From the NCBI GenBank assembly GCA_017442855.1, contig JAFSPM010000037.1:1-64000 (forward strand): 64,000 nucleotides of DNA. The letters run 5' to 3'. This document shows positions 1-7,238 of this stretch, in pieces (position 1 is the first letter of the stretch; the number at the start of each line of letters is the position of its first letter). The notes under the pieces were generated by a model. It was not told the origin of the DNA. It made no database searches and saw only the letters and a program-made list of their open reading frames with translations. Source of the DNA: Bacteroidaceae bacterium (GTDB taxonomy: Bacteria > Bacteroidota > Bacteroidia > Bacteroidales > Bacteroidaceae). Made by a program: the position numbers and the translations under genes.

Positions 1-628
1 GCAACTCATCGTTTGCCAACGGGGTGATAATAATGCCCGGACTGATGCTGTTAATGGTAGCCCCACGCTTGCCCCAGCGGGTAGCCTCATACATCACTCT
101 CAGCACATTGCAACGCTTGGAATATTGATAAGCCTTCAGCGTGTCAGTAATCTCCTTGAGGAAAGGAAGTTGCATTAGTTCATCAACAGGCGCAGTCGCC
201 AACTGGTCGCTCTGCTCTTGTGGCAGGCTACCCAGCCTGTGACCCGACTGTGAGGAGATGATGATGCCTGAGCCACCCTCACCGATAATCTTGCCAAACT
301 CTTCCAACAATACCGAGGTGCCATACAGATCCACTTGCAAAATATGCTCCACGCTTGCCTGTGAGGGCGATACGCCAGCAGCATTCACCACATTCATTAC
401 CTCACCCTTGCTTTGGGCAAACTCCACCAACTTGAGGATAGATTCCTTTGAACCGAGATCTGTCTGAATCGTACTGCACTCAAAGCCGGCGTTCTCCAAC
501 GTCTTGGCGGCTGCCAATGCGTTCTGTACATTGTAGTCAGCCAGTACCACATGCTTTCCGGCTCCCACTCGGCGAATGATCGCTTGTCCTATAGAGCCTG
601 TTCCCAACAATACTGCAACCTTTTTCAT
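1..628 (-). CDS. Short-chain dehydrogenase/reductase (SDR), 3' end outside window
   Basis: Reads leftward from an ATG at 628 and stays open to the window edge (209 codons seen, C-terminus missing). A Rossmann dinucleotide motif GTGSIG lies at residues 9-14, the SDR NAAG motif at 82-85, a serine-rich strand SSQSG near 126 and the catalytic pair Tyr167-x-x-x-Lys171. This is a classical NAD(P)-dependent SDR; a strand ending SPGIIITP follows, as in the family. The stretch between the serine and tyrosine is longer than usual and contains an acidic insertion. The substrate cannot be told from what is visible. A likely -7 box (TTACTTTG on the minus strand, 651-658) lies just upstream. Confidence 0.85.
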   Translation of the reverse strand, partial: MKKVAVLLGTGSIGQAIIRRVGAGKHVVLADYNVQNALAAAKTLENAGFECSTIQTDLGSKESILKLVEFAQSKGEVMNVVNAAGVSPSQASVEHILQVDLYGTSVLLEEFGKIIGEGGSGIIISSQSGHRLGSLPQEQSDQLATAPVDELMQLPFLKEITDTLKAYQYSKRCNVLRVMYEATRWGKRGATINSISPGIIITPLANDEL

Positions 629-650
629 CTATTTAAATAATTTTTGTTTG

Positions 651-658
651 CAAAGTAA
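651..658 (-). promoter_or_regulatory. Probable -7 box of the SDR gene
   Basis: Minus strand TTACTTTG, one mismatch to the Bacteroidetes TAnnTTTG, 23 bp from the start codon. The same TTACTTTG variant occurs before the leader-peptide gene at 35224. Confidence 0.4.
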
Positions 659-743
659 CATTATTACCATAAAACAATCTATACCTATTTTGCGGTTAGT
701 TTTGCACATTTTACAGATTCTTGTTGAAAACAGAATTAATCTC

Positions 744-779
744 CAAAAAAGGGGCAGCATACATCAGGTAGCCGCCCCT
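744..779 (-). terminator. Terminator of the small secreted protein gene
   Basis: Hairpin with arms AGGGGC...GCCCCT (750-779, extended by a GC/GC pair after one mismatch) followed on the minus strand by a run of six T. It ends transcription of the 823-1194 gene. A diverged copy lies at 3938-3968. Confidence 0.7.
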
Positions 780-822
780 CATTGCAAATAGAACAGAATC
801 TCTCTTGTTAGTTAATCATTCA

Positions 823-1194
823 TCAGTCATTCATTACAAAGTAGTTCGTCGTGTCTTCTGCATCTGTGCCGTTCAGCTTTTTGTTATTGGCTGTAACATT
901 TAGCAGGGTAATATACTTGCGCATCTGCTTCAAGTCCAATGTCTTTCTCATCTGTTTGATGTTTTCATTTACAACTGCATTCAGTTCCTGATCACTCGCA
1001 CTGGCAATCTGTGCCTTGATGAAGTCATCGTTCAGACGTTCCACAACTTGCTGCTGTTCGATAGCCAGTTCCAAATACTTACCCAAACTCTTTACGTTTG
1101 CATGGTAAATCACCTCGTCATTGTTCGCTGCGTTCATATTCATTGTTCCAAGAACGCCCATTAAAACCATTACTGTTACAAAAATCTTTTTCAT
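823..1194 (-). CDS. Small secreted protein of unknown function
   Basis: A 123-residue protein with a Sec signal peptide (residues 1-23, cleavage after ...MNAA). The mature part is highly charged and mostly helical, with a stretch of glutamines near residue 47 and repeated KQMRK-type segments around 82-95; no domain was recognised. It has its own promoter (1293-1300) and terminator, so it is a single-gene unit. A second copy of this locus at 3939-4219 keeps the promoter and the last dozen codons but has lost nearly all of the gene. It was probably once a pair of paralogues. Confidence 0.7.
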   Translation of the reverse strand: MKKIFVTVMVLMGVLGTMNMNAANNDEVIYHANVKSLGKYLELAIEQQQVVERLNDDFIKAQIASASDQELNAVVNENIKQMRKTLDLKQMRKYITLLNVTANNKKLNGTDAEDTTNYFVMND

Positions 1195-1292
1195 AATTCT
1201 ACGTGTTTTTTGTGTTAAACAATCAATTTACCTAAAAACTAATGCCATTGAAAACAATTAATCAGTAGTTTTATTGTTTCCTTTTGACATTG

Positions 1293-1300
1293 CAAAGTTA
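1293..1300 (-). promoter_or_regulatory. -7 box for the small secreted protein
   Basis: Minus strand TAACTTTG, a perfect match to the Bacteroidetes TAnnTTTG element, about 100 bp upstream of the start codon. The long 5' leader is also preserved in the collapsed copy, where the box is at 4148-4155. Confidence 0.6.
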
Positions 1301-1372
1301 TAATGATATTTTCAAAGTTAATCCGCTTTTGTCGGCAACACGAAATCTTGGTGCCTAAAGACGATTTTTAAG

Positions 1373-1936
1373 TTATATTTGCTTCACAACCTTTGCCGGA
1401 CTGCCTGCAACAATTGTATTTTCGGGAACATCCTTAGTCACTACAGCACCAGCTGCCACGATGGCATTCTCACCAATGGTAACGCCTGGCAGGATGATGG
1501 CCCCTACCCCAATCCAAGCGTTACGGCAGATATGGACAGGCTTGCAACGCAGCACCATACGATTTTGGAAATCGTGATTGTCGGTAACAACCTTTACGTT
1601 CGGACCAATCATCACACCGTCATCAATGATGATGCCCCCAGCAGCCATACAAGTAAGGCTATGGTTGATGAATACCTGCTTACCTATCTGCATCTGGCAG
1701 GCAAAGTCAATATGCAAGGGAGGCATGATGTAGGTAGTCTCATCTAAGTTGCCGTTGAAGAGTTGGTTTTCCAGCTGACGGATAGCAGTCATATCCGGTT
1801 CTGTGGCATTGATGCGGTAGCAAATCTTGTTGCATTCCGACATGTGGGCAATGGCTTTGCCATAGTCCTCATCCAACATGTTTACGGGTTCTCCCGAAGT
1901 CAATCTTTCAAAAATGTTCTTGTATTCCATGTTCAT
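1373..1936 (-). CDS. Maltose/galactoside-type O-acetyltransferase (left-handed beta-helix)
   Basis: A 187-residue protein of the NodL/LacA/Maa family, which transfers acetyl from acetyl-CoA to sugar hydroxyls in the cytoplasm. The N-terminal helical Mac domain covers residues 1-60. Hexapeptide repeats follow (IGKQVFI, IGPNVKV, IGVGAIILPGVTIGENAIV), and the catalytic histidine is His121 in VTDNHDF. The C-terminal GSPAKVV motif is typical. Length and motifs are complete. The first Met (MNMEYK) is used; MEYK two codons later is equally possible. A consensus -7 box lies at 1963-1970. The AraC gene just upstream reads the same way but is 93 bp off. Confidence 0.9.
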   Translation of the reverse strand: MNMEYKNIFERLTSGEPVNMLDEDYGKAIAHMSECNKICYRINATEPDMTAIRQLENQLFNGNLDETTYIMPPLHIDFACQMQIGKQVFINHSLTCMAAGGIIIDDGVMIGPNVKVVTDNHDFQNRMVLRCKPVHICRNAWIGVGAIILPGVTIGENAIVAAGAVVTKDVPENTIVAGSPAKVVKQI

Positions 1937-1962
1937 TGTCTTTTAGTTTTCGTTTATGGGTA

Positions 1963-1970
1963 CAAAATTA
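1963..1970 (-). promoter_or_regulatory. -7 box for the acetyltransferase
   Basis: Minus strand TAATTTTG, matching TAnnTTTG, 26 bp upstream of the start codon. Confidence 0.6.
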
Positions 1971-2029
1971 CGACACGAAAACGAAGACAATGATATGCAG
2001 ATTACCACAGAATTGTCACAAATTACAGT

Positions 2030-2842
2030 TTATGTATTTGCTTTACGATATTCTGATGGAGAAACACCTAAAACCTTCTTGACGTAGCGGCTAAAGAATG
2101 ACATAGAGGAGAAATTCATTTCATCGGCAATGTCGGTAAGGGTAAGCTGTCTGTTGTTGAGTAAATGCTTTAACTCGTTGGCTGTGAAGCTCTCTATCCA
2201 GGTAGAAGCAGGTATGCCGCTCACGTTTCGGCAAATCTCAGACAAGTATTTAGGAACGATGAATAGCTTGTCACTATAGAACTGCACCTCGCGTTCTTTC
2301 TTACAATGTTCTTGTAACAAGAAAAGGAATTGCAGGAAGATGCGTGAGGTGTTGTCATCAATTTCTGTAATGGTGAGTTCATCCTCAATCACATTCCAGA
2401 GATCGTAAAGGAAGAGTTGAAACAGACAACCCACAGCCTCATCCTGAAACAGATGCTTCTCCTTACGGATGCGTTGCCAACAGAGCTTGAAATCCTGACT
2501 CATCAGCTCTAAAAATTCACCTTGCAACGGAATGACTGGTTGGTTCTTGATGAACACATAGCCCTTGGTAGCATAGATCATTTCGGGATTGAACTTCCCC
2601 AGAAACTCGTTGCTGATAAGTAGGAAGTCGGCATCGAAATCATCGGAATAGGAGATGTTCAACATGGGAGTGGTCATCTGCCATATCACCAAGTCGTTGG
2701 TATGGGCAACGAAACTCTTACGTTTGGTGGCAAAGTTCATCTCACCCGCATGAACAAGGATATGCACATGATATGACTCCCTGAAAGTGTCAGGATAGAG
2801 GTTGTCTGTGCGCGTATTATAAATAAGGTATGGACTGCTCAT
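2030..2842 (-). CDS. AraC-family transcriptional regulator
   Basis: A 270-residue protein. Residues about 1-160 look like a cupin-type sensing domain with little detail to assign a ligand. Residues about 170-268 form the two-helix-turn-helix AraC domain, ending in the family signature with a ...SSMSFFSRYVKKVLGVSPSEYRK tail. It is transcribed divergently from the NTF2-like lipoprotein gene at 2978, with both promoters in the 135-bp gap, so it plausibly regulates that gene, itself, and perhaps the acetyltransferase downstream. Confidence 0.9.
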   Translation of the reverse strand: MSSPYLIYNTRTDNLYPDTFRESYHVHILVHAGEMNFATKRKSFVAHTNDLVIWQMTTPMLNISYSDDFDADFLLISNEFLGKFNPEMIYATKGYVFIKNQPVIPLQGEFLELMSQDFKLCWQRIRKEKHLFQDEAVGCLFQLFLYDLWNVIEDELTITEIDDNTSRIFLQFLFLLQEHCKKEREVQFYSDKLFIVPKYLSEICRNVSGIPASTWIESFTANELKHLLNNRQLTLTDIADEMNFSSMSFFSRYVKKVLGVSPSEYRKANT

Positions 2843-2867
2843 CAGCTTATTTTTTAGTTTACCTCGG

Positions 2868-2875
2868 TAAAGATA
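2868..2875 (-). promoter_or_regulatory. Probable -7 box of the AraC gene
   Basis: Minus strand TATCTTTA followed by C, a variant (TAnnTTTAC) seen before several other genes in this window, 25 bp upstream of the start. Confidence 0.45.
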
Positions 2876-2941
2876 ATTAAAAACTGCAATATGTGAAAGT
2901 GTTGTGGTAGTTTATGTCATAATTCGTTGTAAAAATACATC

Positions 2942-2949
2942 TAACTTTG
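2942..2949 (+). promoter_or_regulatory. -7 box of the NTF2-like lipoprotein gene
   Basis: TAACTTTG, a perfect match to TAnnTTTG, 28 bp upstream of the start codon at 2978. Confidence 0.6.
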
Positions 2950-2977
2950 CACCAGAAAACAATAAAAGCAATAGAAT

Positions 2978-3502
2978 ATGAAAAAGTTAGCAGTATTATC
3001 AGTAGTTTTAGTAACCTTAATGAGTTGTGGTATGAATAATCAGCAAGACGCAGACCTGGCAGCACGTATTCAGCTGTTGGAAGATCGTGCAGCTATCAAG
3101 AATGTGGTGGATACCTTCTCCGTACTGGCAGATGTGAAGGATGTGGATACACAGGTACTGCTCTTTACCGAAGATGCCGAGGTGAAGGGTGTGGATAATG
3201 ACGGTAACGTACAAAGTGTCATCAAGGGTCGCAAGGACATAGCCAATGCGTTCAGCAGCTACTTAGCATTGTTTGAGACGGTTTATCACCAGAACGGCCA
3301 GCAGACAGTAACCATCAATGGCGACAAGGCCGATGGCATCAACTACTGCTATGTTACCCTGATTCGTACGCAGGACGGCAAGCGTATCAAGCAAACAATG
3401 GGTGTACGCTATCATGACTTCTTCACCAAACAGGATGGCAAGTGGTTGATCTATGAGCGCCAATCCAACTTCACGTGGACAACATTTGATGAAATACAAT
3501 AA
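2978..3502 (+). CDS. NTF2-like (SnoaL-type) lipoprotein
   Basis: A 174-residue protein with an SPII signal peptide and lipobox LMSC (Cys17), so it should be anchored in the cell envelope. The rest matches the layout of a SnoaL/NTF2-like domain: an initial helix LLEDRAAIKNVVDTF, an FTEDAEV strand, a GRKDIANAF helix and long antiparallel strands ending in DGKWLIYERQSNFTW. Proteins of this fold bind or isomerise small hydrophobic molecules, but many are non-catalytic; the ligand is unknown. Divergent from an AraC gene and followed by a hairpin at 3527. Confidence 0.8.
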   Translation: MKKLAVLSVVLVTLMSCGMNNQQDADLAARIQLLEDRAAIKNVVDTFSVLADVKDVDTQVLLFTEDAEVKGVDNDGNVQSVIKGRKDIANAFSSYLALFETVYHQNGQQTVTINGDKADGINYCYVTLIRTQDGKRIKQTMGVRYHDFFTKQDGKWLIYERQSNFTWTTFDEIQ

Positions 3503-3526
3503 AGAGACTTCTTCTAAATAGTTTTA

Positions 3527-3557
3527 CAGGGGTGGTCACAATATGTTGCCACCCCTG
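3527..3557 (+). terminator. Terminator after the NTF2-like gene
   Basis: Stem of 9 bp (CAGGGGTGG / CCACCCCTG) with a 13-base loop, 24 bp past the stop codon. The T run after it is weak. Confidence 0.6.
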
Positions 3558-3616
3558 ATTAGTTTCCTCACGCTCGGCCATCATGCAACATAATGGCATT
3601 CGCTCAATCGAAAAGT

Positions 3617-3785
3617 TCAGTTGTCTTTATCCAAAATATCCCTTGCCAATGAATTAATGGAATCTACGTCTATTGGCTCCAGCACAAGTTCTTCCGGTTC
3701 CAAATTCAACAGGAACTGCATATAGGTTGGAAGTGTGAGCAGCTGTCCATTTCGCCAGCGTATCTTCAATCTTCCTTTTTAGCAT
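3617..3785 (-). pseudogene. Collapsed AAA-ATPase (DUF4143-type) gene: head joined to tail
   Basis: An ATG at 3785 starts MLKRKIEDTLAKW, which is how Bacteroidetes AAA ATPases with a DUF4143 domain commonly begin. After about 12 codons the frame is wrong, and a +1 frame gives GQLLTLPTYMQFLLN and a further 30 residues to a stop at 3617; this resembles the C-terminal end of the same family. The P-loop and everything between are missing. A consensus promoter (3841-3848) is still in place. Family assignment is from memory of the termini only. Confidence 0.5.
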
Positions 3786-3840
3786 TTTTTCAAACGATAT
3801 TTTGATAATGTTTTACACTTTTTTAAATGAATTTCTGCTA

Positions 3841-3848
3841 CAAAGATA
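3841..3848 (-). promoter_or_regulatory. -7 box of the collapsed ATPase gene
   Basis: Minus strand TATCTTTG, matching TAnnTTTG, 56 bp upstream of the remnant start codon. Confidence 0.5.
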
Positions 3849-3938
3849 CACTTTTTAAAATGAAAAACAATCATGTTCCCACTTTACAGATATCATAACA
3901 TACTATCACGAAACATCAAAGCAAATTGAACGAAACAA

Positions 3939-4219
3939 GGGGCAGCACACATCACGCAGCCGCCCCTCATTGCAAATAGAACAGAATCTCTCTTGTTAGT
4001 TAATCATTCATCAGTCATTCATTACAAAGTAGTTCGTCGTGTCTTCTGCGTCTGTACGTTTATACTTCTTAAAACAATCAATTTACCTAAAAACTAATGC
4101 CATTGAAAACAATTAATCAGTAGTTTTATTGTTTCCTTCTGACATTGCAAAGTTATAATGATATATTCAAAGTTGCTCCGCTTTTGTCGGCAACACGAAA
4201 ACTTGATGCTTGAAGACGA
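3939..4219 (-). pseudogene. Collapsed second copy of the 823-1194 locus
   Basis: Bases 3939-4056 repeat 751-867 and bases about 4070-4219 repeat about 1216-1364, each with few differences. The roughly 350 bp between (almost the whole coding region) is missing. What remains is the terminator hairpin, the last codons (DAEDTTNYFVMND), the leader and the promoter (4148-4155). It is a direct repeat in the same orientation as the intact locus, 3.2 kb apart. Confidence 0.85.
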
Positions 4220-4220
4220 A

Positions 4221-4748
4221 CTACTTATTATTTTGGTCAGTTAGGATGAACTGATAGAGCGCATACATACGAGCGCCAATCTCATCACGTACTCGGTGGT
4301 ATTCGCTGTCGATAAATTCGGGCGTTCCTGTTGCATGAGATGGATCGTCGAAGCCGATGTGCATGTGGTTCTTCACCTCCCCCTGGAATACAGGGCAGGT
4401 TTCGTACGCATTGTCGCAAACAGTAATTACATAGTCCCACTGATCATTAAGATACTCGCGTACATCATGAGGCTTGTTCATACTGATGTCAATGCCTAAC
4501 TCTGCCATCACAGCTATAGCTTTTGGATTGATGACCCTTGCTGGCTCCACGCCACCTGAGTAAATCTGGATGTTTTTGTCGTATGACTTGAAAAAGCCAT
4601 GTGCCATCTGACTGCGACAGGTATTACCTGTGCAGAGTACCAACACCTTTACTGGGTGATTCAAAGCGTTCTTCGTTTGTGCCTGAACGTTACTAAACGC
4701 TGCCATTATAAACAGCATCATTGCAATTAAGTACTTTTTCATAATCAT
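4221..4748 (-). CDS. arsC: ArsC-like low-molecular-weight phosphatase with signal peptide
   Basis: A 175-residue protein. The domain from residue 34 is a thioredoxin-coupled arsenate reductase / LMW-PTPase fold: P-loop Cys39-TGNT-C-Arg45-Ser, the paired cysteines Cys111 and Cys118 (C-x6-C, as in S. aureus ArsC) and the DP acid loop FDDPS near 135. Family members reduce As(V) to As(III) in the cytoplasm. Here residues 1-24 form a clear Sec signal peptide (MKKYLIAMMLFIMAAFSNVQ, then AQ), which would send it to the periplasm. It is the last gene of a leftward operon with COG0523 and an aquaporin. MKKYL at 4742 is an alternative start. Confidence 0.8.
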   Translation of the reverse strand: MIMKKYLIAMMLFIMAAFSNVQAQTKNALNHPVKVLVLCTGNTCRSQMAHGFFKSYDKNIQIYSGGVEPARVINPKAIAVMAELGIDISMNKPHDVREYLNDQWDYVITVCDNAYETCPVFQGEVKNHMHIGFDDPSHATGTPEFIDSEYHRVRDEIGARMYALYQFILTDQNNK

Positions 4749-4775
4749 AAATTTTAATCATTATAATAATAGCTG

Positions 4776-5867
4776 TCAATTATTAATTATCTCTCTAAAA
4801 CGATGGGTAGGGTTCGGACGTCCTGGCATCAAGTATTTCCATGCCAACACTTCTTCTGTGAGGTTATCAGTCAACAGGGCAGCCACCTCTTCACGGACAA
4901 GACGGTCGAGCTGTTCGGGCGACATCTCCACACGGGCATTGATGATTACTTTCGCCTCATCGCTGGTACCAGCACTGTGGCGTAATACCAACTTACCATC
5001 ACCAGCCAAATTACCAATGATGTATTGTGAGCCATTTTCAACAATCACCTTCACATGACCTATGCCAGCACTTGATGCCTTGAAACGAGTATCCAGAGCA
5101 GTGAGCAGTTTGTTGGCAAATGCATCCCAATTGGTCTCTGCTCCCTTCAGCAGCAACGTACCGTTCAGCCAGCCCAGCACAGCCTCACCATGTGCATAGA
5201 TATCATAGTCGATATCCAACAAACGTTTGCCTGCATCGGTACGGTTAAGGGCATCAGCTAACCACTCGTCAACACCCTCGCCAGTCTGTGCACTCACTTT
5301 GTGCACATTAGCACCAGCAAATTGTTCTGTCACATTATCTAACAAGTCATCCACAAAATCCTTATCATACACATCCACTTTGGTAAGCAGGATGATGTCA
5401 CCCTCTTCCATCTGTTTGCGATAGATATAAGCTGCATCAGGATGCAAACCGCCAGTACCTCCGTCAATGATAGAATACAAACGTGCCGGATCAGCTAAGA
5501 CAGTGAAAGGAGCCACTTCAAGGTCGGCCTGGTAGAATTTCTTCAAAGGCTGGATAATGGTAGCCGACAGGTCGGCACAGCTGCCCACAGGTTCTGCTAT
5601 GATCACATCAGGAGCCGCCTTGAGGCGCAACTGCTTGATGGCATCTGCAAAACCAGGGAAGTTACAACAGAAGCAGCTTCCACTTACTTCCGCCACTTCC
5701 AGACCTTCATTCTGTAACAGGGCACTATCCACCAATTGTGGAGCCTGGTCGTTAGTTATCAAGGCCACTTTCTTGCCCTGTTTCATCAATTGTTTTGCCG
5801 TTTCCCACAGCAAGGTAGTCTTACCTGCACCCAGGAATCCACCCACAAGTAATAGTTTTGTTTTCAT
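4776..5867 (-). CDS. COG0523 (CobW/P47K) metal-chaperone GTPase
   Basis: A 363-residue G3E GTPase. The P-loop GGFLGAGKTT is at residues 9-18, the metal-binding CxCC motif (Cys65, Cys67, Cys68) follows in SGSCFCCNF, and a TKVD guanine-specificity motif lies near 162. The C-terminal CobW-type domain is shorter than in cobalamin CobW and lacks a long histidine stretch. Family members insert or deliver Zn, Co or Fe. It lies 4 bp after the aquaporin gene and 27 bp before the ArsC-like gene, so its job is probably tied to metal or metalloid stress. Confidence 0.9.
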   Translation of the reverse strand: MKTKLLLVGGFLGAGKTTLLWETAKQLMKQGKKVALITNDQAPQLVDSALLQNEGLEVAEVSGSCFCCNFPGFADAIKQLRLKAAPDVIIAEPVGSCADLSATIIQPLKKFYQADLEVAPFTVLADPARLYSIIDGGTGGLHPDAAYIYRKQMEEGDIILLTKVDVYDKDFVDDLLDNVTEQFAGANVHKVSAQTGEGVDEWLADALNRTDAGKRLLDIDYDIYAHGEAVLGWLNGTLLLKGAETNWDAFANKLLTALDTRFKASSAGIGHVKVIVENGSQYIIGNLAGDGKLVLRHSAGTSDEAKVIINARVEMSPEQLDRLVREEVAALLTDNLTEEVLAWKYLMPGRPNPTHRFREIINN

Positions 5868-5871
5868 ATTA

Positions 5872-6678
5872 TTATTGTTTATTTTTCTTCATTGCTGGTT
5901 CCAGCACATATAAAAAGAACAATGTAGCCAATACGCCCCCCAATATTGGGCCTACCAAATATACGAAGATACCACCAAAGGTATCAGGGAAGGCAGCACT
6001 GCCCCACCCTCCGAGCCATGCTACTATACGTGGACCAAAGTCGCGTGCAGGATTAAAACATGCCTGTGTCAATGGAGCTATCAGCGTGATACATATAGAA
6101 ACTGTTAAGCCAATGAACAGTGGAGCGATGTTGCTATCGGGACGTCCTACATTACAATCTTCCGTAAAGCAGAAAATGAACAGCACCAGAACGAAGGTAC
6201 CCACCAACTCGGCCAATACCGCCAAAGCCATAGGAACAGTAGCCACCGTAGCATCCCCTGGATTGGGGTAAAACTCACCAAACATACGTGCCGTATCTAC
6301 AGAAGCAGCAGTCCCTCGTTCTATGCCATGAGCCAGTTCGTATGCCTCAATAGACGGGTTAAAAAGCAGCAACAACAAGCCACCAGCAATGAATGCCCCT
6401 ATGAACTGCGCCAACAGATAGCCAGCCAGTTTTCTTGCTGGCATACGTTTGCCTACTACCATCGCCACAGATACGGCAGGATTCAAGTGTGCAGGACAGA
6501 TATGACGGGTTACATAGATAGCTAACGTCACCGCCAAGCCCCACACGATGGCAATTTGAAAGATGCTTCCATACTCGCCAAACAAAACCGCTACAGCCAC
6601 CGAGCCGCAGCCAAAGAGTGTCAGGATTAATGTGCCCAACGCTTCGCCAATTAATTCTTTATTCATAGTCATTTCCAT
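5872..6678 (-). CDS. MIP-family aquaglyceroporin
   Basis: A 268-residue inner-membrane channel with six hydrophobic helices and the two NPA boxes at residues 66-68 and 209-211. The second is followed by Arg-Asp (NPARD), as in glycerol-type rather than water-only channels. First gene of the leftward run aquaporin > COG0523 > ArsC. Aquaglyceroporins conduct As(OH)3 and other neutral metalloid acids, and an aqpS-arsC pairing is known in Sinorhizobium, so an arsenite exit channel is a reasonable reading. A separate GlpF sits with GlpK at 24886. MNKEL at 6666 is an alternative start. Confidence 0.9.
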   Translation of the reverse strand: MEMTMNKELIGEALGTLILTLFGCGSVAVAVLFGEYGSIFQIAIVWGLAVTLAIYVTRHICPAHLNPAVSVAMVVGKRMPARKLAGYLLAQFIGAFIAGGLLLLLFNPSIEAYELAHGIERGTAASVDTARMFGEFYPNPGDATVATVPMALAVLAELVGTFVLVLFIFCFTEDCNVGRPDSNIAPLFIGLTVSICITLIAPLTQACFNPARDFGPRIVAWLGGWGSAAFPDTFGGIFVYLVGPILGGVLATLFFLYVLEPAMKKNKQ

Positions 6679-6695
6679 TTTCGTTTATTCTATTG

Positions 6696-6703
6696 CAAAT
6701 GTA
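6696..6703 (-). promoter_or_regulatory. -7 box of the aquaporin-COG0523-ArsC operon
   Basis: Minus strand TACATTTG, a perfect TAnnTTTG match, 17 bp upstream of the start codon. No obvious TTTG -33 element is at the right distance, which fits a promoter that needs an activator. Confidence 0.6.
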
Positions 6704-6786
6704 GGGATTATATGAACACTTTGGCTCGTTCACGATTTCAAAGCGAAAGAATCAACTCCTATCACGAACGTTCAATGTTTGGCGAA

Positions 6787-6925
6787 TTACGAACAAAGGC
6801 ACAAACAAATCGTACAGTACTATTATGGCTCAATAATAAAGTACTTATCTTACGAATTACGAAAAACCAAAAAAAGCATTAGTATTATATTGTATCTCGT
6901 TCGTAATTTGTTCGTAAGTTCGTAA
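6787..6925. promoter_or_regulatory. Cluster of TTACGAA / TTCGTAA heptamers
   Basis: TTACGAA occurs at 6787, 6850 and 6857; its complement TTCGTAA occurs at 6900, 6911 and 6919. The pair 6847-6863 and 6911-6928 forms a near-perfect 17-bp inverted repeat (one extra base) around a 47-bp loop. Lies about 85-220 bp upstream of the aquaporin operon promoter. It could be a regulator-binding cluster or a cruciform; no gene is present here. Confidence 0.5.
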
Positions 6926-7012
6926 GATATTTTTCAAAAAAAAGGCATTACAGAGCCTGTGCTGTTCGAAGAGTACCGTGATATCTACAACTGGTAAAAG
7001 GTATTTCGCAGA

Positions 7013-7210
7013 TGGTTCCCCTATTTTCTACCAACAGTTGGAACAGCTTGCACGGACAGTTCGTGTATCTGGCGATGGCGGTTCGAGTTAATGGCACCAT
7101 AGGAGCCTGCCTTTGGAACCAGCAGTTCCAGCGTTTGGGACTGTCAGTGCCAACGGTGCGGACCATGAGTTCCAACGGTGCAAACTGCCAGTTCCATTGA
7201 AACTGGCTGA
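7013..7210. repeat. 22-bp-period array of imperfect palindromes (array 1)
   Basis: The box (C/G)AGTTCCA recurs at exactly 22-bp steps: 7123, 7145 (one change), 7167 and 7189, and more degenerate versions stay in phase at 7013, 7035, 7057 and 7079 (7101 is weak). Each unit tends to carry a second, inverted half (GGAAC or GGACC) about seven bases on, for instance CAGTTCCA-n5-TGGGACTG at 7123-7143. The period is not a multiple of three, so it is not a protein repeat. It fills the gap between the TonB receptor gene's end and the aquaporin operon. Confidence 0.75.
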
Positions 7211-7238
7211 AACTAAACCTATATTGATAATCAAACAA

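Noticed and set aside
5872..6678. Calling this channel glpF
   Set aside because: It carries both NPA boxes, but the glycerol kinase is paired with the other channel at 24886 and this one sits with ArsC and COG0523.
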